A DNA stretch of 64,000 bases from Antitrichia curtipendula (Eukaryota > Streptophyta > Bryopsida > Hypnales > Leucodontaceae): NCBI GenBank assembly GCA_951230915.1, contig OX579635.1, forward strand, positions 46,128,001 through 46,192,000, given 5' to 3'. Shown in pieces: positions 10,663 to 21,379 of the stretch. Both the position numbers and the translations under genes were made by a program. The notes beneath the pieces were generated by a model. The model had not been told where the DNA came from. It saw only the letters and a program-made list of their open reading frames with translations, and made no database searches. Position 1 is the first letter of the stretch. Each line of letters opens with the position of its first letter.

Positions 10663-13600
10663 ACTGTGCAAACTGCCGCTGCCATCATCCACAAGACACC
10701 CACGTTGGACGCAACAAGGAAGGTGGGCAATATGGTGGAGCGGCCTCTTGAGTCGGCCGCTTGGGAGAATTTACAATGGAGTAACATATGGTCGAATACA
10801 GATGTCGAGGTTTCGAAGGAGGTAAATTGCGGATTAGATCCGTTGTGCTTACGTGCCACTATTGACCCTAGTGCACATGTGACGTTGGATGCACAACTCA
10901 ATTCCGTCCCAGGTCTCACGTTAGTGGATTCGGGAGCCACAGGAATATTCATGCATCCCAAGTTTGCGGAACAATGTAATGCGGAGCTGCAACTAAAGCC
11001 GGTGCCGCGTGAAGTTAGGGTGATTGATGGCCGAATGATCAGCTCCGGGCTTATAACCCACGAGGCTATTGTGGAGGTTATCATTGGAAATCATCGTGAA
11101 AGATTGGTAGCAGATGTCACGAATACAGGCAAGTATCCATGCATTTTAGGCATTCCATGGTTAATCCGTCATGACCCGACTATTCGGTGGTCTCAACGAA
11201 GTGTGGTACTTGATTCCCCATATTGTCAGGCTTGGTGCATGGGGCATGGGGTGCAAGGAGAAAAAGGAAATTGCAAAGCTATGGAGTGCCACGGAAGTTC
11301 CCAATTCACAAATTCGGAGGAGAATCCATTTGGAGGAAATTCCTCCAAGGCCGGGCCGGCATCCCAGCCTACCGGACCGGGGGATTCCAATCAAGGACGG
11401 AATTTTTTGGTGCGAGCTCAAGGACAACATGAGTTGAATTTCAAGGCAGAAAAACAACTTTCAAAATTAATTGCTCCAAAGCATGCATTGGTTTCTGAGG
11501 CAGCTTTTCGTCTTTCGGCAAAGGAGGCAGAAATTTATGCACTCGAGATTTCCGAGGTGGATACTCCACTATCTTCTTCTATTCCAGAAGAATATCATGA
11601 TTTAAAAGCAGCTTTCAGTGAGGTGGCATCCAATGAGTTGCCAGCCCATAGGACTTGCGATATGAAGATTGAATTTAAAGAAGGACAAGAGCCCCGTAAC
11701 ACTGGGTTGCAGCCAATGTCCCCGGTGGAGTTGGAGGAGCTACGGAGGTATTTAGACGAGAATTTAGGCAAGGGCTGGATTCGAAGATCCAAGTCTCCTG
11801 TTTCAGCACCTATTGTGTTCGCTCGGAAAAAGGACGGTTCAATTCGGGTTTGTATAGATTACTGGAATCTCAACAAGGTTACCGTGCGGAACCGCTATCC
11901 CCTACCCCTTATCCCAGAGCTCACTGACCGGTTGGTAGGGGCTACGATTTTCTCCAAATTGGACATTCGACAAGCCTATCATCGACTTCGTATGGCTGCG
12001 GGCCACGAATTCAAAACGGCTTTTAAAACGCGGTACGGATTATTTGAATATTTAGTTATGCCGTTTGGGTTGACTAATGCCCCTGCACAATTTCAATTGT
12101 TAATGCAAGATATTTTGAAGGACCTTTTGGACATATCTGTTGTTATATACTTGGATGACATCTTAATTTTTTCAAAGAATCTTGAAGAGCATCGGCAAGT
12201 GGTAAGGGACGTATTACAAAGATTACAAGAACATGGACTATATGCTAAAGAATCCAAATGTCAATTCCATCAGCATTCCGTTGAATTTTTGGGAATGATT
12301 GTCTTGGCTAAAGGACTTGAAATGTGTCCAGACAAGGTGCAAACTATTAAAGATTGGCCCGTTCCAACCTCGGTTAAAGAAATTCAAGCCTTCCTTGGAT
12401 TTGCGAATTTTTACCGCCGGTTTATATGTGATTATTCCAAGATTATCGTTCCTCTCACTATTCTAACTCAAAAGAACAAGCAATTTGAATGGGACCTACA
12501 AGCAAGTCAATTATTCATCGACCTACGATCAAGATTTCTTCAAGCACCGGTACTACTCCATCCTGACTTTGCACGGCCTTTTATAGTTGAAACGGATGCG
12601 TCAGACATGGCAACAGGTGCAATTCTTTCGCAGCACGGGGATGACGGTCACTTACATCCGTGTGCATACAGGAGTTCTAAAATGTCTCCCGCTGAACAGA
12701 ACTACGACATTTATGACAAAGAACTCCTAAGTATTATTTTAGCTTTCCAGGATTGGCGGGTGTATTTAGAGGGGTCACCTCATCAAGTCCGTGTAATTTC
12801 GGATCATAAAAATTTGGAGTACTTTATGACTACGAAGCAATTAAATAGAAGACAAGCTCGATGGTCGGAATTCTTATCCGCGTTTGACTTTGATATCCAA
12901 CATCGGCCGGGTTCATTAAATGGGCGTGCAGATGCCCTCTCAAGAAAGGTTGATCTCATGGAAGGCCGACATGAAGAGAATCGCCCCCTTCTATGTTTGG
13001 TATCATTGGAGGACTGTGACCCCGTTTGGAGCGATGCTCAAATTCTAGAACAAATAAAACTATGCATTGACGAAGACCCCGCATTGCAACCACTATTGGC
13101 AATTCTAAAAGGGGGATTAAAAAAGAGCCCGCATGACATCCGTCGACGGTTTCAAGAATATAACCTCACAGATGGAATTCTTCGGTTCAAAGACATGATA
13201 TATGTACCAAATGATGACGAACTTCGGCGACAAATATTGCGATCGAGGCATGACGCTCCCGCCGCGGGACATCAAGGCCGGGCTAAAACTTTAGAATTGG
13301 TGACTAGAATTTTTTATTGGCCTACTGTTCGTCGTTATGTGCATCAATATGTTGATGAGTGCGATTTGTGCCAGAGGTCAAAATCAACACGTCATCCTCG
13401 ATATGGCCTACTACAACCAATTCCAACCGCTCATGCTCCATGGAAGCGGGTTTCTACGGACTTCATCGTTAAACTACCCCAAAGCAAAGGGTATGACTCT
13501 ATCCTAGTGGTTGTTGATAAGAATACTAAACTAGCTCATTTTGTACCTACAAAGGAGACCATTGACTCTAATGACACCGTATCGTTATATTTAAATAATG

Positions 13601-14568
13601 TATGGAAATATCATGGCATGCCGGAGGAGGTCATATCAGACAGGGGCTCCGTTTTTGTGTCAAAATTTATGCGTAGACTATGTGAACTCCTTAAGATCCA
13701 GCCATCATCAACGACGGCTTTTCATCCCCAAGGGGATGGCCAAACAGAGAGGGTGAATCAAGTAATTGAACAATTTCTTCGAATGTTCACGACAAAGCGT
13801 CAAGATAATTGGGCGGATCTATTGCCATTAGCCGAATTTGCCTATAACAACGCCTGCCATTCGGCAACAGGGTTCTCTCCATTCTATGCCACGTACGGTT
13901 ACCACCCGGCATTATTGTTTTCTATACCTACAACATCCACTGTTCCAGCGGCCGAGGACCGGGTTCGACATCTACAACAAGTTCATAAGGAACTCAAAAC
14001 TATGATTTTGATTGCGGGGGAACAAGCTAAGCAAAATTACGACCGAGGGGTACAACTACAACCGACCTTTCAACCAGGTGACAAAGTCCTCTTGCGCCAT
14101 GAAAATATTGCAACTACAGAGCCCTCTCATAAATTAGCTTCTAAGTTTCTTGGACCGTTTTCAATAATAGCTAAACTCTCCGATCTCGTTTACCGGTTAA
14201 AACTACCTAAGACATTGCGTATTCACAATGTTTTCCATATTTCTCTACTTGAAAAATACCGTGAGGATACCATTCCCGGACGTCGCCGCATACCACCTCC
14301 GCCGATTATTACCCCAATTGGAGATGTGGAGTGGGAGGTGCACAAGGTTATTGATTCATGTTTATTCGGTCGTTGGAAAAAACTCCACTACTTGGTGTCA
14401 TGGGAGGGCTATGGCCCGGAGGAGAATTCGTGGGAGTCGGCGGACAATCTTGAAAACGCACCGGAGGCGATTGCTGATTTTCATAAACTCCATCCAACGG
14501 CACCGGGGCCCCAACCTAGAAGGGGGGGTAATGTTACGAACCCGTTCGTAACAAGGGAACGGTTGTAA
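10621..14568 (+). CDS. pol: Pol polyprotein: protease, RT, RNase H, integrase, chromodomain
   Basis: The frame is open from 10597 with no early ATG; 10621 is the first codon after the slippery site. Counting from codon 10666 as residue 1: aspartic protease VDSGAT (Asp88), reverse transcriptase with YLDD at 495-498, RNase H starting VETDAS (Asp644), integrase with an HHCC finger (about 865-905) and catalytic Asp932, Asp992, Glu1028 (DD35E), a GPF motif at 1163, and a chromodomain at about 1221-1275 (EWEVHKVID ... YLVSWEGY ... NSWE). The chromodomain would steer integration to marked chromatin. The RT motif normally DYRxLN reads DYWNLN at residue 400 (TGG 11863-11865); the arginine contacts the incoming nucleotide in related enzymes, so this copy may be RT-defective. 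The last 37 bases of the frame lie in the 3' LTR. Confidence 0.95.
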   Translation, partial: RESPGLKENFQYPGTVQTAAAIIHKTPTLDATRKVGNMVERPLESAAWENLQWSNIWSNTDVEVSKEVNCGLDPLCLRATIDPSAHVTLDAQLNSVPGLTLVDSGATGIFMHPKFAEQCNAELQLKPVPREVRVIDGRMISSGLITHEAIVEVIIGNHRERLVADVTNTGKYPCILGIPWLIRHDPTIRWSQRSVVLDSPYCQAWCMGHGVQGEKGNCKAMECHGSSQFTNSEENPFGGNSSKAGPASQPTGPGDSNQGRNFLVRAQGQHELNFKAEKQLSKLIAPKHALVSEAAFRLSAKEAEIYALEISEVDTPLSSSIPEEYHDLKAAFSEVASNELPAHRTCDMKIEFKEGQEPRNTGLQPMSPVELEELRRYLDENLGKGWIRRSKSPVSAPIVFARKKDGSIRVCIDYWNLNKVTVRNRYPLPLIPELTDRLVGATIFSKLDIRQAYHRLRMAAGHEFKTAFKTRYGLFEYLVMPFGLTNAPAQFQLLMQDILKDLLDISVVIYLDDILIFSKNLEEHRQVVRDVLQRLQEHGLYAKESKCQFHQHSVEFLGMIVLAKGLEMCPDKVQTIKDWPVPTSVKEIQAFLGFANFYRRFICDYSKIIVPLTILTQKNKQFEWDLQASQLFIDLRSRFLQAPVLLHPDFARPFIVETDASDMATGAILSQHGDDGHLHPCAYRSSKMSPAEQNYDIYDKELLSIILAFQDWRVYLEGSPHQVRVISDHKNLEYFMTTKQLNRRQARWSEFLSAFDFDIQHRPGSLNGRADALSRKVDLMEGRHEENRPLLCLVSLEDCDPVWSDAQILEQIKLCIDEDPALQPLLAILKGGLKKSPHDIRRRFQEYNLTDGILRFKDMIYVPNDDELRRQILRSRHDAPAAGHQGRAKTLELVTRIFYWPTVRRYVHQYVDECDLCQRSKSTRHPRYGLLQPIPTAHAPWKRVSTDFIVKLPQSKGYDSILVVVDKNTKLAHFVPTKETIDSNDTVSLYLNNVWKYHGMPEEVISDRGSVFVSKFMRRLCELLKIQPSSTTAFHPQGDGQTERVNQVIEQFLRMFTTKRQDNWADLLPLAEFAYNNACHSATGFSPFYATYGYHPALLFSIPTTSTVPAAEDRVRHLQQVHKELKTMILIAGEQAKQNYDRGVQLQPTFQPGDKVLLRHENIATTEPSHKLASKFLGPFSIIAKLSDLVYRLKLPKTLRIHNVFHISLLEKYREDTIPGRRRIPPPPIITPIGDVEWEVHKVIDSCLFGRWKKLHYLVSWEGYGPEENSWESADNLENAPEAIADFHKLHPTAPGPQPRRGGNVTNPFVTRERL
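14518..14528 (+). other. Polypurine tract
   Basis: AGAAGGGGGGG lies three bases before the 3' LTR, where plus-strand DNA synthesis is primed in LTR retrotransposons. It is also read as codons near the end of pol. Confidence 0.85.
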
Positions 14569-14788
14569 CGGTTAGGGTTAGTTGGCCTCTCCCTTCCCTT
14601 TAATAGTCAAGTGAGGAGGCTTGTTCCTCACTTGACATTTTGTGTAATGAAGATAATATGATTTTGGATACAATGTGTAAGTGTGATTCTCATTGTCATT
14701 ATTGTAACTTGGTGGTGATTTAGTGTTGGTTTGCTTTGAATGCAATCTAAGTAGAGCATCGACTTCTTGGTCAAGCCGATCCGTAACA
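14532..14788 (+). repeat. 3' LTR (257 bp)
   Basis: The sequence appears identical to the 5' LTR along its whole length when read side by side. The pol stop (TAA 14566-14568) lies inside it. It is followed by the target duplication CAACA. Confidence 0.96.
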
Positions 14789-14793
14789 CAACA

Positions 14794-15519
14794 CAAGTTT
14801 TAGGTGCAACACATTTACAAATACTCTGGTGATACGGTATTGTTTGTGAGCAAAAGTTGGCGACAAAGGGAAAAAACGAAGTAAGTTCCATTTGCAGGGT
14901 CTAACTTCTAAGTACTCAAAAAATTGCAAACAGATGTCACAATTTTGAACATAAAAGCTATCAGCCATGCACCCTAAGTAGGATATGGATAAATAACAAG
15001 ACCCTGCACAGATACAACAAATTTGAGCTTAACAGTTGTCTTTCAGAACATTGAAATCGTCATTAAGAAAAACAATTGAGCAAAAATCAAATGCAGAATG
15101 AAAAGAGAGAGGGTCACAACTCATAAACCTTGTTGTAAGAAGTGCAATGCACCTTCGACACTTGTATATTTGACTTCACAGGTAGTCTCAGATCCTGGTT
15201 TACCAGACTCTAGGATTTTTTTAAGCATTTTAATCACCAAGCTATAAAACAACAGGACACAACAATCTCAGAACCCGAATGCAAGGACCACAAACAAATT
15301 TACAATCACACGGAAGAGGTAAGCTTTAGAGCACCACAAAGAACAAGGACAAAATTGGTTAGTTTTCGAAGAAAGAAAATGCATCACAGGTCAAAATACA
15401 AATAGACAAGCACCAAACTCATAGGACTTTGGTGAATCGGGATATTCAGCGGCAGTCCAACAGACGTTGGACTCCGCTGCATTTATCATTGACTAGTGAC
15501 CTTGCATAACCCACATTAA
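14794..15519. other. No gene seen; probable 3' flank of the hAT element
   Basis: About 725 bp of AT-rich DNA without a coding frame. It probably contains the downstream end of the hAT transposon, but no terminal inverted repeat or 8-bp duplication could be matched with the other side. Confidence 0.4.
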
Positions 15520-16996
15520 TTAGTCCTCCTTCTTATTTGAACTCCTCCATTCTTCATATACTGCGTCATACAAAAAATCGTAGAGTCTACAAAACTCATG
15601 TACGTGCATCCCCACTACAAGTGGCAAATGCATGGAAAGGCAATTCTGGAGCTTGTTCTTCATGAAACTCAACATACTGAACGTCTTCTCATCTTCTATG
15701 CTGCCAAAGACTGTCACCACTGCAATTTCGGTAATCTTTATGTATACGGAGAGCTTGTGACGCAACAAGATATTGGCTTCAATGCGTTGCCAGAGACGCG
15801 TCAATGGATTCACGGGGTTATCTCCCTTCAATGTGGCTTCACAATTACCATATATAGCAATCTTGAACATTGACGCTTGTTCGTTAAGCTTCTGCACCAA
15901 AAGCATCAACAAGCCCTCCTTCCCTTTGGCCTCTTTCGGTCTTGCTTGCGTACCATTCCCCCCATCCTTCGGAACATTGTCACCGCACTCCTCTTTGTCG
16001 CTATCTTCTACAAATAGAGTCGTCTTCCTTTGCTGCGGAGGAGTGCGTATTTCTTCACCCACCCGTAATGATCCTTGATTACACTCAGATGCCAAACAAA
16101 GTCGTCATCGGCGCTTGCAGCCAGCCAATACTGCGGGTACACGATTTCGAAGACATCCATGAGATCTGATGATGGGAACTGTGCCTTTAATTTAGATATT
16201 AGCTTTTGAGCCGCATCTATGATCAAAAGCACAAGTTTTAGGATTTTGAGACATGTAGCAATACAAAGAAAAAAAGTGAATACAAAAAGGACAGAGTGGA
16301 GGAATGCATTACCTTTACTTATCTTCTTGCAATCCTCCACAATGTTGTAATAGACATGTCGCGTGATTGGTACACCTGCTGCAGGCAATGCTGCAGTTGC
16401 ATTTGCAACAACCAAATCTAGAGCAGTTGTCGTAGAGTCCATAGCCGTTGAAGCTGGTGGTCCAACTGCTGTTGGCACATCAACAATACGTCCCACTTCC
16501 TCATTGCGATATCAATGAATAGCCGGAATACTAAATCCAATAGGAATGAAGTGCAACACGTCCTCAACATCATTGTTTAAGTCGAAGGAGCTCTGTGGCA
16601 CCCAATTCATCGGAATCGCGTCATGTCGCGCATGCATGAAGTGTTTGAAGTCCCAGAATTGATCTTGTGTGAATGCAATGTTGTCGTCAAGGTATAAAGC
16701 AGTCACCTCACTGATGCACATCTAAATGGCTGACACATAGTCACACACAAATACGTCACGACTTTGTGCAAACTGCATCAAAGCATGCATACTTTGTAGC
16801 AAGGGAAGCAGTGCCGACAAGCCAAGCAAGACCTGCACGTTTGATAAGAGATTAAGGTTCTTCAGAGCCAGCTCCATGAGCTTCTTACCAACCTTTGCCT
16901 TATTTCCATGCTCGTCATCTATTGGACGCTCTGAATCTTGTGACACTTTGGCAAGTAGCACCCTATACTCGTTCATTACACAAACTGCAGGTTATA

Positions 16997-17022
16997 CAGT
17001 GGTCAATGAAAGTGTTCGGACA
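16997..17022 (+). repeat. Tc1 terminal inverted repeat, left
   Basis: The 26 bases starting CAGTGGTCAATG pair with the complement of 18613-18638, with four mismatches. TA precedes it. Confidence 0.85.
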
Positions 17023-17292
17023 TGATGTTTTTTTCTACAAAATGAACTAGTAATCTTTGAGAGGTTATTATAAAATTGCAAGAACTTTAACATAAGATCA
17101 CATAGATGCTATGAATATGTAGCACAACATTCATAATAAAAAATGTTAATAAGAAAATTAACCAAAAAAAACCCACATGGAATGGATGTACGATTCATTA
17201 TGCAAAAATGAAGTTCTTATTTATTTACTATGAAAATTGAACCATGAGCTACAAAATTGGTTCAAGAGCTTGGAGGCACAACCCTAAACCAC

Positions 17293-18324
17293 TCAAAATG
17301 ACTGCCATCGTATATAGCCACCCTTTGCCTGATAAATGTCAGCAGTTCTTTCAGACATAGATATGATCAACTTCCTCATAGTATCAACCTTAATGCTGTA
17401 TCAAATTTGTTGTAGTTTCTCCCACAAATCCTTTTTATTAGTGGGTTTCCTCTCAGACATTCTCATACAGTGATCTACTTCATTCCAGAGGTGTTCTATA
17501 GGATTCAAGTCAGGCGATTGAGCCGGATGCCAAATGAGTTGAAATTTTTGTGCCAACAACCACTCTATAACATACTTAGAAGTATGTTTGGGGTCATTGT
17601 CATATTAGAAAATAACGTTCTCTTCTCCTAAATCATGCATGTGTATTGTATTCATAAGCTCCATCTATAAAATTTCATGATACAAAAATCTACCTATAGT
17701 CCCTTCCATGAGACAAAGGTTGCCAACTCCCTCCCAGCTCATGCATCCCCAAACCATAATACTTCCTCCCCTGAATTTGACAGTAGGTAGTACATCTTTG
17801 TCCTGCAAACACTCTCTACTCCTCCTCCAACAATATTGCTGCCCATCTGAGCCAAAAAAATTGAATTTTGCCTCATCTGAAAAAATCACATAACTGCAGT
17901 CCATCCAAGTCACATGCTTGCACTTATTTGCCCATAAATATTGATGTGCCTTGTGCTTTTTTGTCAGTAATGGCTTCTTAGTCTTCACACGGGCTTTCAA
18001 TCCTTGCCTCTAAAGACTCCTTCAAACTGTGCCATCACTCAAATTCAATCCTTGAGATCGCAACTCTCTCCCCACTGTTGCTGCACCATTAGATGGACGT
18101 TGTAACAACCTTACAACCTCACGATCAGCACGTTCATTGAGAATTCGAGGTCTTTCTGGTGAATGCACATCTCTCAAATCACCTCTCACAGTAAACCTTC
18201 ACACTATATCATGGCAGGTGCTTTGAGAAATTCTTGAAACTACTGAAATCTCAGAGTAAGAATACCTTCTCTCATGCATTCCAAGAACTAACTGACGTTG
18301 ATCAAGAGACCTTCTGGGAGCCAT
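17293..18324 (-). pseudogene. Tc1 transposase with six in-frame stops and no frameshift
   Basis: The frame runs from ATG 18324-18322 to TGA 17295-17293, 343 codons, the usual Tc1 length. The N-terminus (MAPRRSLDQRQLVLGMHER) is a paired-type helix-turn-helix; the second helix-turn-helix surrounds RPSNGAATVGRELRS. The catalytic residues are Asp150 (VIFSDEAKF), Asp242 (DNDPKHTSK) and Glu277 (SPDLNPIEHLWNE), 34 residues between the last two. The end reads AKGGYIRW, typical of Tc1. Stops sit at codons 42, 101, 105, 220, 240 and 308 (TGA, TGA, TAG, TAG, TAA, TGA). Where the family residue is known (Arg, Gln or Trp) each stop is one C-to-T or G-to-A step away. The reading phase is kept throughout. 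Inactive. Confidence 0.88.
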
Positions 18325-18612
18325 ATCTAATCAACTATAATCTGTGGCAACCACTTTGAATTTGAAAATGCAAGAAGTCTTTGTGTATACATGTTTATTA
18401 GCAAGATTTTTTGAATGCACAACTTCTATGCATATTGAATTGGACGCCTTTGGATGACACATTTTCCTTTCCTTCACTTGCAAGTGGCTCAATTTCAACA
18501 CCCATGCACTCTCTGGACTTCCACTTGTCTCTAATACCATAGTTAACTTAAAACATCAGCCATCATTTACAAAAATCAATAGCTGCCACTACTAATTAAG
18601 GATCTTCATTAT

Positions 18613-18638
18613 TGTCCAAACACTTTTGTTGACCACTA
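18613..18638 (-). repeat. Tc1 terminal inverted repeat, right
   Basis: Read on the minus strand it starts TAGTGGTCAACA; the first base is T instead of the expected C. TA follows it on the plus strand at 18639-18640. Confidence 0.85.
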
Positions 18639-20204
18639 TAACATGCTAATCCAAATTTTTTAAATATTTTTAAATCCTTGGACTGCATGACTTCGGCAAG
18701 CTTGACAAATTCCAAGTGCTGCTTCGGTGAGTGTGCAAAAAAAGCATACAACGAGGACAACATGTCTTTGATTCTCTCCACAACAGGTAGAGCACCATGC
18801 AGTGAATGCCAATAACTCTTGGTGTAAATTTGTCTTGCAATTGTTTCAAAACCCCCTATTTTTTGCCTTAAAATGTTGTTACTCCGTCTATGCAACATAC
18901 AAGTACACAATTACTTTTCTAGAGCAGCGTTCAAAAATCACCAAGCATGCATCGTCAACAACATGATCCATACATGTGAGAGCAAGCCTACATGACACCA
19001 GAGTGGAACAAGCATGCATCACATCAACATCAAACAAACATGGACTACAAAAGAGGAGAACTGGAGAAGAATAATCTTATCTACCTCAAATGAAGCAAAT
19101 TGTGTTGACAAATCTTCCTCTTTGACCCCCCCTGCAGTCGTGATCGCCTTCACTATGACCGCAATGAGGTTGTTGATGTTAGTGTCTTCGGTGATACGCT
19201 GCAGTGATAACAACATCGGCCTCCTCACCCAATTGTCACAAGTGTACCCATGACTGATTATCCAATGTGGTAACCTTGTCACAATTGATGGAAAAGAAGC
19301 TCACCTTGGACATCTCTTCCTCCATCTTCAGCTGCACTTGTCGGAAGAGACATTCCGCCAATTCCCAGCCAGAGTTGTTGGACTAGTGGCGTTCTGGCAA
19401 CATTGGGACCTCCAAGAATGTAAACACCGGTTGCAATGCTTGATACTCCTGCATCGGTCAGCCTTGTTGAAGCCGGTGCAAAATTGTTCCAAATTGCAGC
19501 CTCTTTCATGCTCGTTCTCCCCTCACCACCACAAGTTGTTGAGCGACAATGACAGTGTTCCTCGCCGCATAGAGTCTCTCATACCGGAGGTGCTTGCAAT
19601 TTTTTGCAATGTACCATTGGCCCTTCTTGATCCCCAGTGGCATATTTCGAGTAGCCTTCCGCTTCCCACCATGTGTACTAAGAGTATCCCATTTTGGACC
19701 CAAGATCTTTGGCTTTCCTGTAATCTGCATACACACAACACACTTCACATGCTCATATAAGCTGTCAGAACCTCGATATAACTTTGCCCATGGCAGTTTA
19801 GCGGCCCATGTGTCCTGAAACTTTTGAGTTGCCTTATAGGACTTCTTCGACATCTTCGCCTTTGGTTCGGCCATGAACTCTTCGTCGAAATAGTCGTCCT
19901 CCTCCTCAATGACCGGTAACTTTCTTTTTTCCTTCCGTGCTGCAGTAGCTTCAGCCGACTCCACTGTAGCAGTGAAGCCGTCCGAAGACAAAGCTATCAT
20001 TTCGACAACAGAGTCTGCGGCAACATGCGGACTGCAGGTAAGTGGCACATCTATGGTGATCAAAGCGACATCAAGGTTTGACCTTTGGCGCTTAGTTTTA
20101 TTTGTCTGTAGTTTTGTTTGTCGGTCGATGCAGAGTCCTACAAACATACATTCCTTCACTTTGATTACAACTACTGTTAGGGACGCCTTCAATACATGCC
20201 GCAA

Positions 20205-21379
20205 TAAACTCTGAATTACTCAACGGAATTGATGAAGAAAGAAGCGCAGCTGGCATTAAACCAGACAACAAACTCGAAGAGCCTGTACTTGGAATTTGGC
20301 TGTAGTAGCGATGCAATGCCAATCCAACGATCACCATTCTAAATGTAGACTATAACAAACACATGCTAAACTAGGAGTGAAGTTGCAGAAGTTGCATACA
20401 AATCAGTGAAGTTGCACCCAACAAAACAAACAAATCCCAAAATAATGTCAAAAAATAGACACAACCATCATTGTCAACACTAAACACAAAGCAACAATGA
20501 CTTAATGAGCACCCTAAACCTCAAACCACATTACAATTAGCAACGTCTAGATTAGAGAGCACCGTCAATAGAATTCAATTTGCAGTGGTGAATCAAGATT
20601 TATTAACGATGATGATCGACAACGTAGAGCACTCAGGAGTCACGACAAAATGGCAGTGAACAACCCAAAAATCAAGCAAGTGAAGCAAGTTGCAATGATG
20701 CTTGCATACAAAGCAATGAGCATGAAATTCAAGAGGTTGCAACACATTCCTGGAATTGCAATATACAGCTTCAATTTCATGAAATGATGCCATGTGTCCA
20801 TGACATAATGAACCAACTAGGGACATCCTACCACAACAGACTGGAATCTAGGATCATGAAACATACAGGCCAAAGGCGGCCATGAATGCAACATTCTCAC
20901 ATTCAATACTTAAACCAACAACCAAATTCCATGAAAAAAATTTGCATGCAGTAACAATCATTATGGAGTCGCATCTGAAGAAGATCAGGTTTGCCTACAT
21001 GTAATAAGCGACATCTCTTGTTGTGATGGCGATTGGTATTGGCAAAAACACATGGCACTACAACGTTGGCGCAAAGGGAGGGCCTGAAATTCTGGCACCT
21101 AAACTTGAAACCAGACTACTGGATTTCACCAAGTGGCACCATCCACTGAAAAGAAGGGAGACAAAGCCTCATCATAAAGGCAACACTCAAGTTGTGGGTG
21201 GGAGATTACTGGCGATGTTACTTTCTACTTTAGATAGTTCCTGGCAAGATAACTTTCAGAAATTACCATGTTTTATTGTTATTTTGGTACCCCTTTGAAA
21301 AAAATTGCCATTAGGCACCATTTCGCCTGTAAAAAAATTGTTGCCCTAGACTTCTACTAAATGTGTCCCTAGATTTCTA
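20205..21379. other. No supportable gene; probable 5' flank of hAT element
   Basis: A minus frame at 20098-20337 continues upstream of the hAT N-terminus and could be 5' leader or N-terminal sequence of that gene. From 20340 to 21290 no coding frame has recognisable features. Confidence 0.4.

Larger units (their letters stand above)
9161..14788 (+). mobile_element. Complete Ty3/gypsy chromovirus LTR retrotransposon
   Basis: The element is bounded by two 257-bp LTRs that appear identical by eye and by a 5-bp direct duplication CAACA at 9156-9160 and 14789-14793. Between the LTRs lie a gag frame with a zinc knuckle and a pol frame in the order protease, reverse transcriptase, RNase H, integrase, chromodomain, which defines a Metaviridae chromovirus. 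A polypurine tract precedes the 3' LTR. Identical LTRs and long open frames mean recent insertion. Unusual points are gag and pol in different frames with a -1 frameshift signal, a primer site matching its own LTR, and a substitution of a reverse-transcriptase residue that is normally invariant. Confidence 0.97.
16997..18638 (-). mobile_element. Tc1/mariner (DD34E) transposon inserted in the hAT gene
   Basis: Left end CAGTGGTCAATGAAAGTG (16997 on) and right end (complement of 18638-18613) TAGTGGTCAACAAAAGTG match at 22 of 26 positions. Both sides are bordered by TA (16995-16996 and 18639-18640), the Tc1/mariner target duplication. The CAGTGGTC start and GTGTTCGGACA interior resemble known Tc1 ends. 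The element is 1642 bp and carries one transposase reading frame on the minus strand. It lies between two parts of the hAT gene, so it arrived later. Confidence 0.88.
15520..20204 (-). pseudogene. Decayed hAT transposase gene, split by a Tc1 insertion
   Basis: On the minus strand, pieces in order are: N-terminal zinc-binding region (about 19800-19560; KFQDTWAAKLPWAK, CVVCMQITGK, KWDTLSTHGGKRKA, GIKKGQWYI), a core with the first catalytic Asp in SINCDKVTTLDNQSW (about 19275), FFAHSPKQHLEFVKLAEVMQ (about 18700), then after the Tc1 insertion the C-terminal part including LMDVFEIVYPQYW and the dimerisation segment (SIEDEKTFSMLSFMKNKL, about 15680). This matches plant hAT transposases of the C17orf113-like type. 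A clean 96-bp intron lies at 16217-16312. Damage includes in-frame stops at about 19507, 19451 and 19386 and at 16722 and 16512, frameshifts near 19237 and 16070, and loss of the usual TRWISML segment near the Tc1 site. Several stops replace expected Arg or Trp codons, as C-to-T or G-to-A changes would. Non-functional. Confidence 0.8.

Noticed and set aside
16217..16312. Hydrophobic segment (FVFTFFLCIATCLKILKL...) as a membrane domain in the hAT frame
   Set aside because: It is the translation of a 96-bp intron with clear GT and AG borders; its length divisible by three keeps the frame open.
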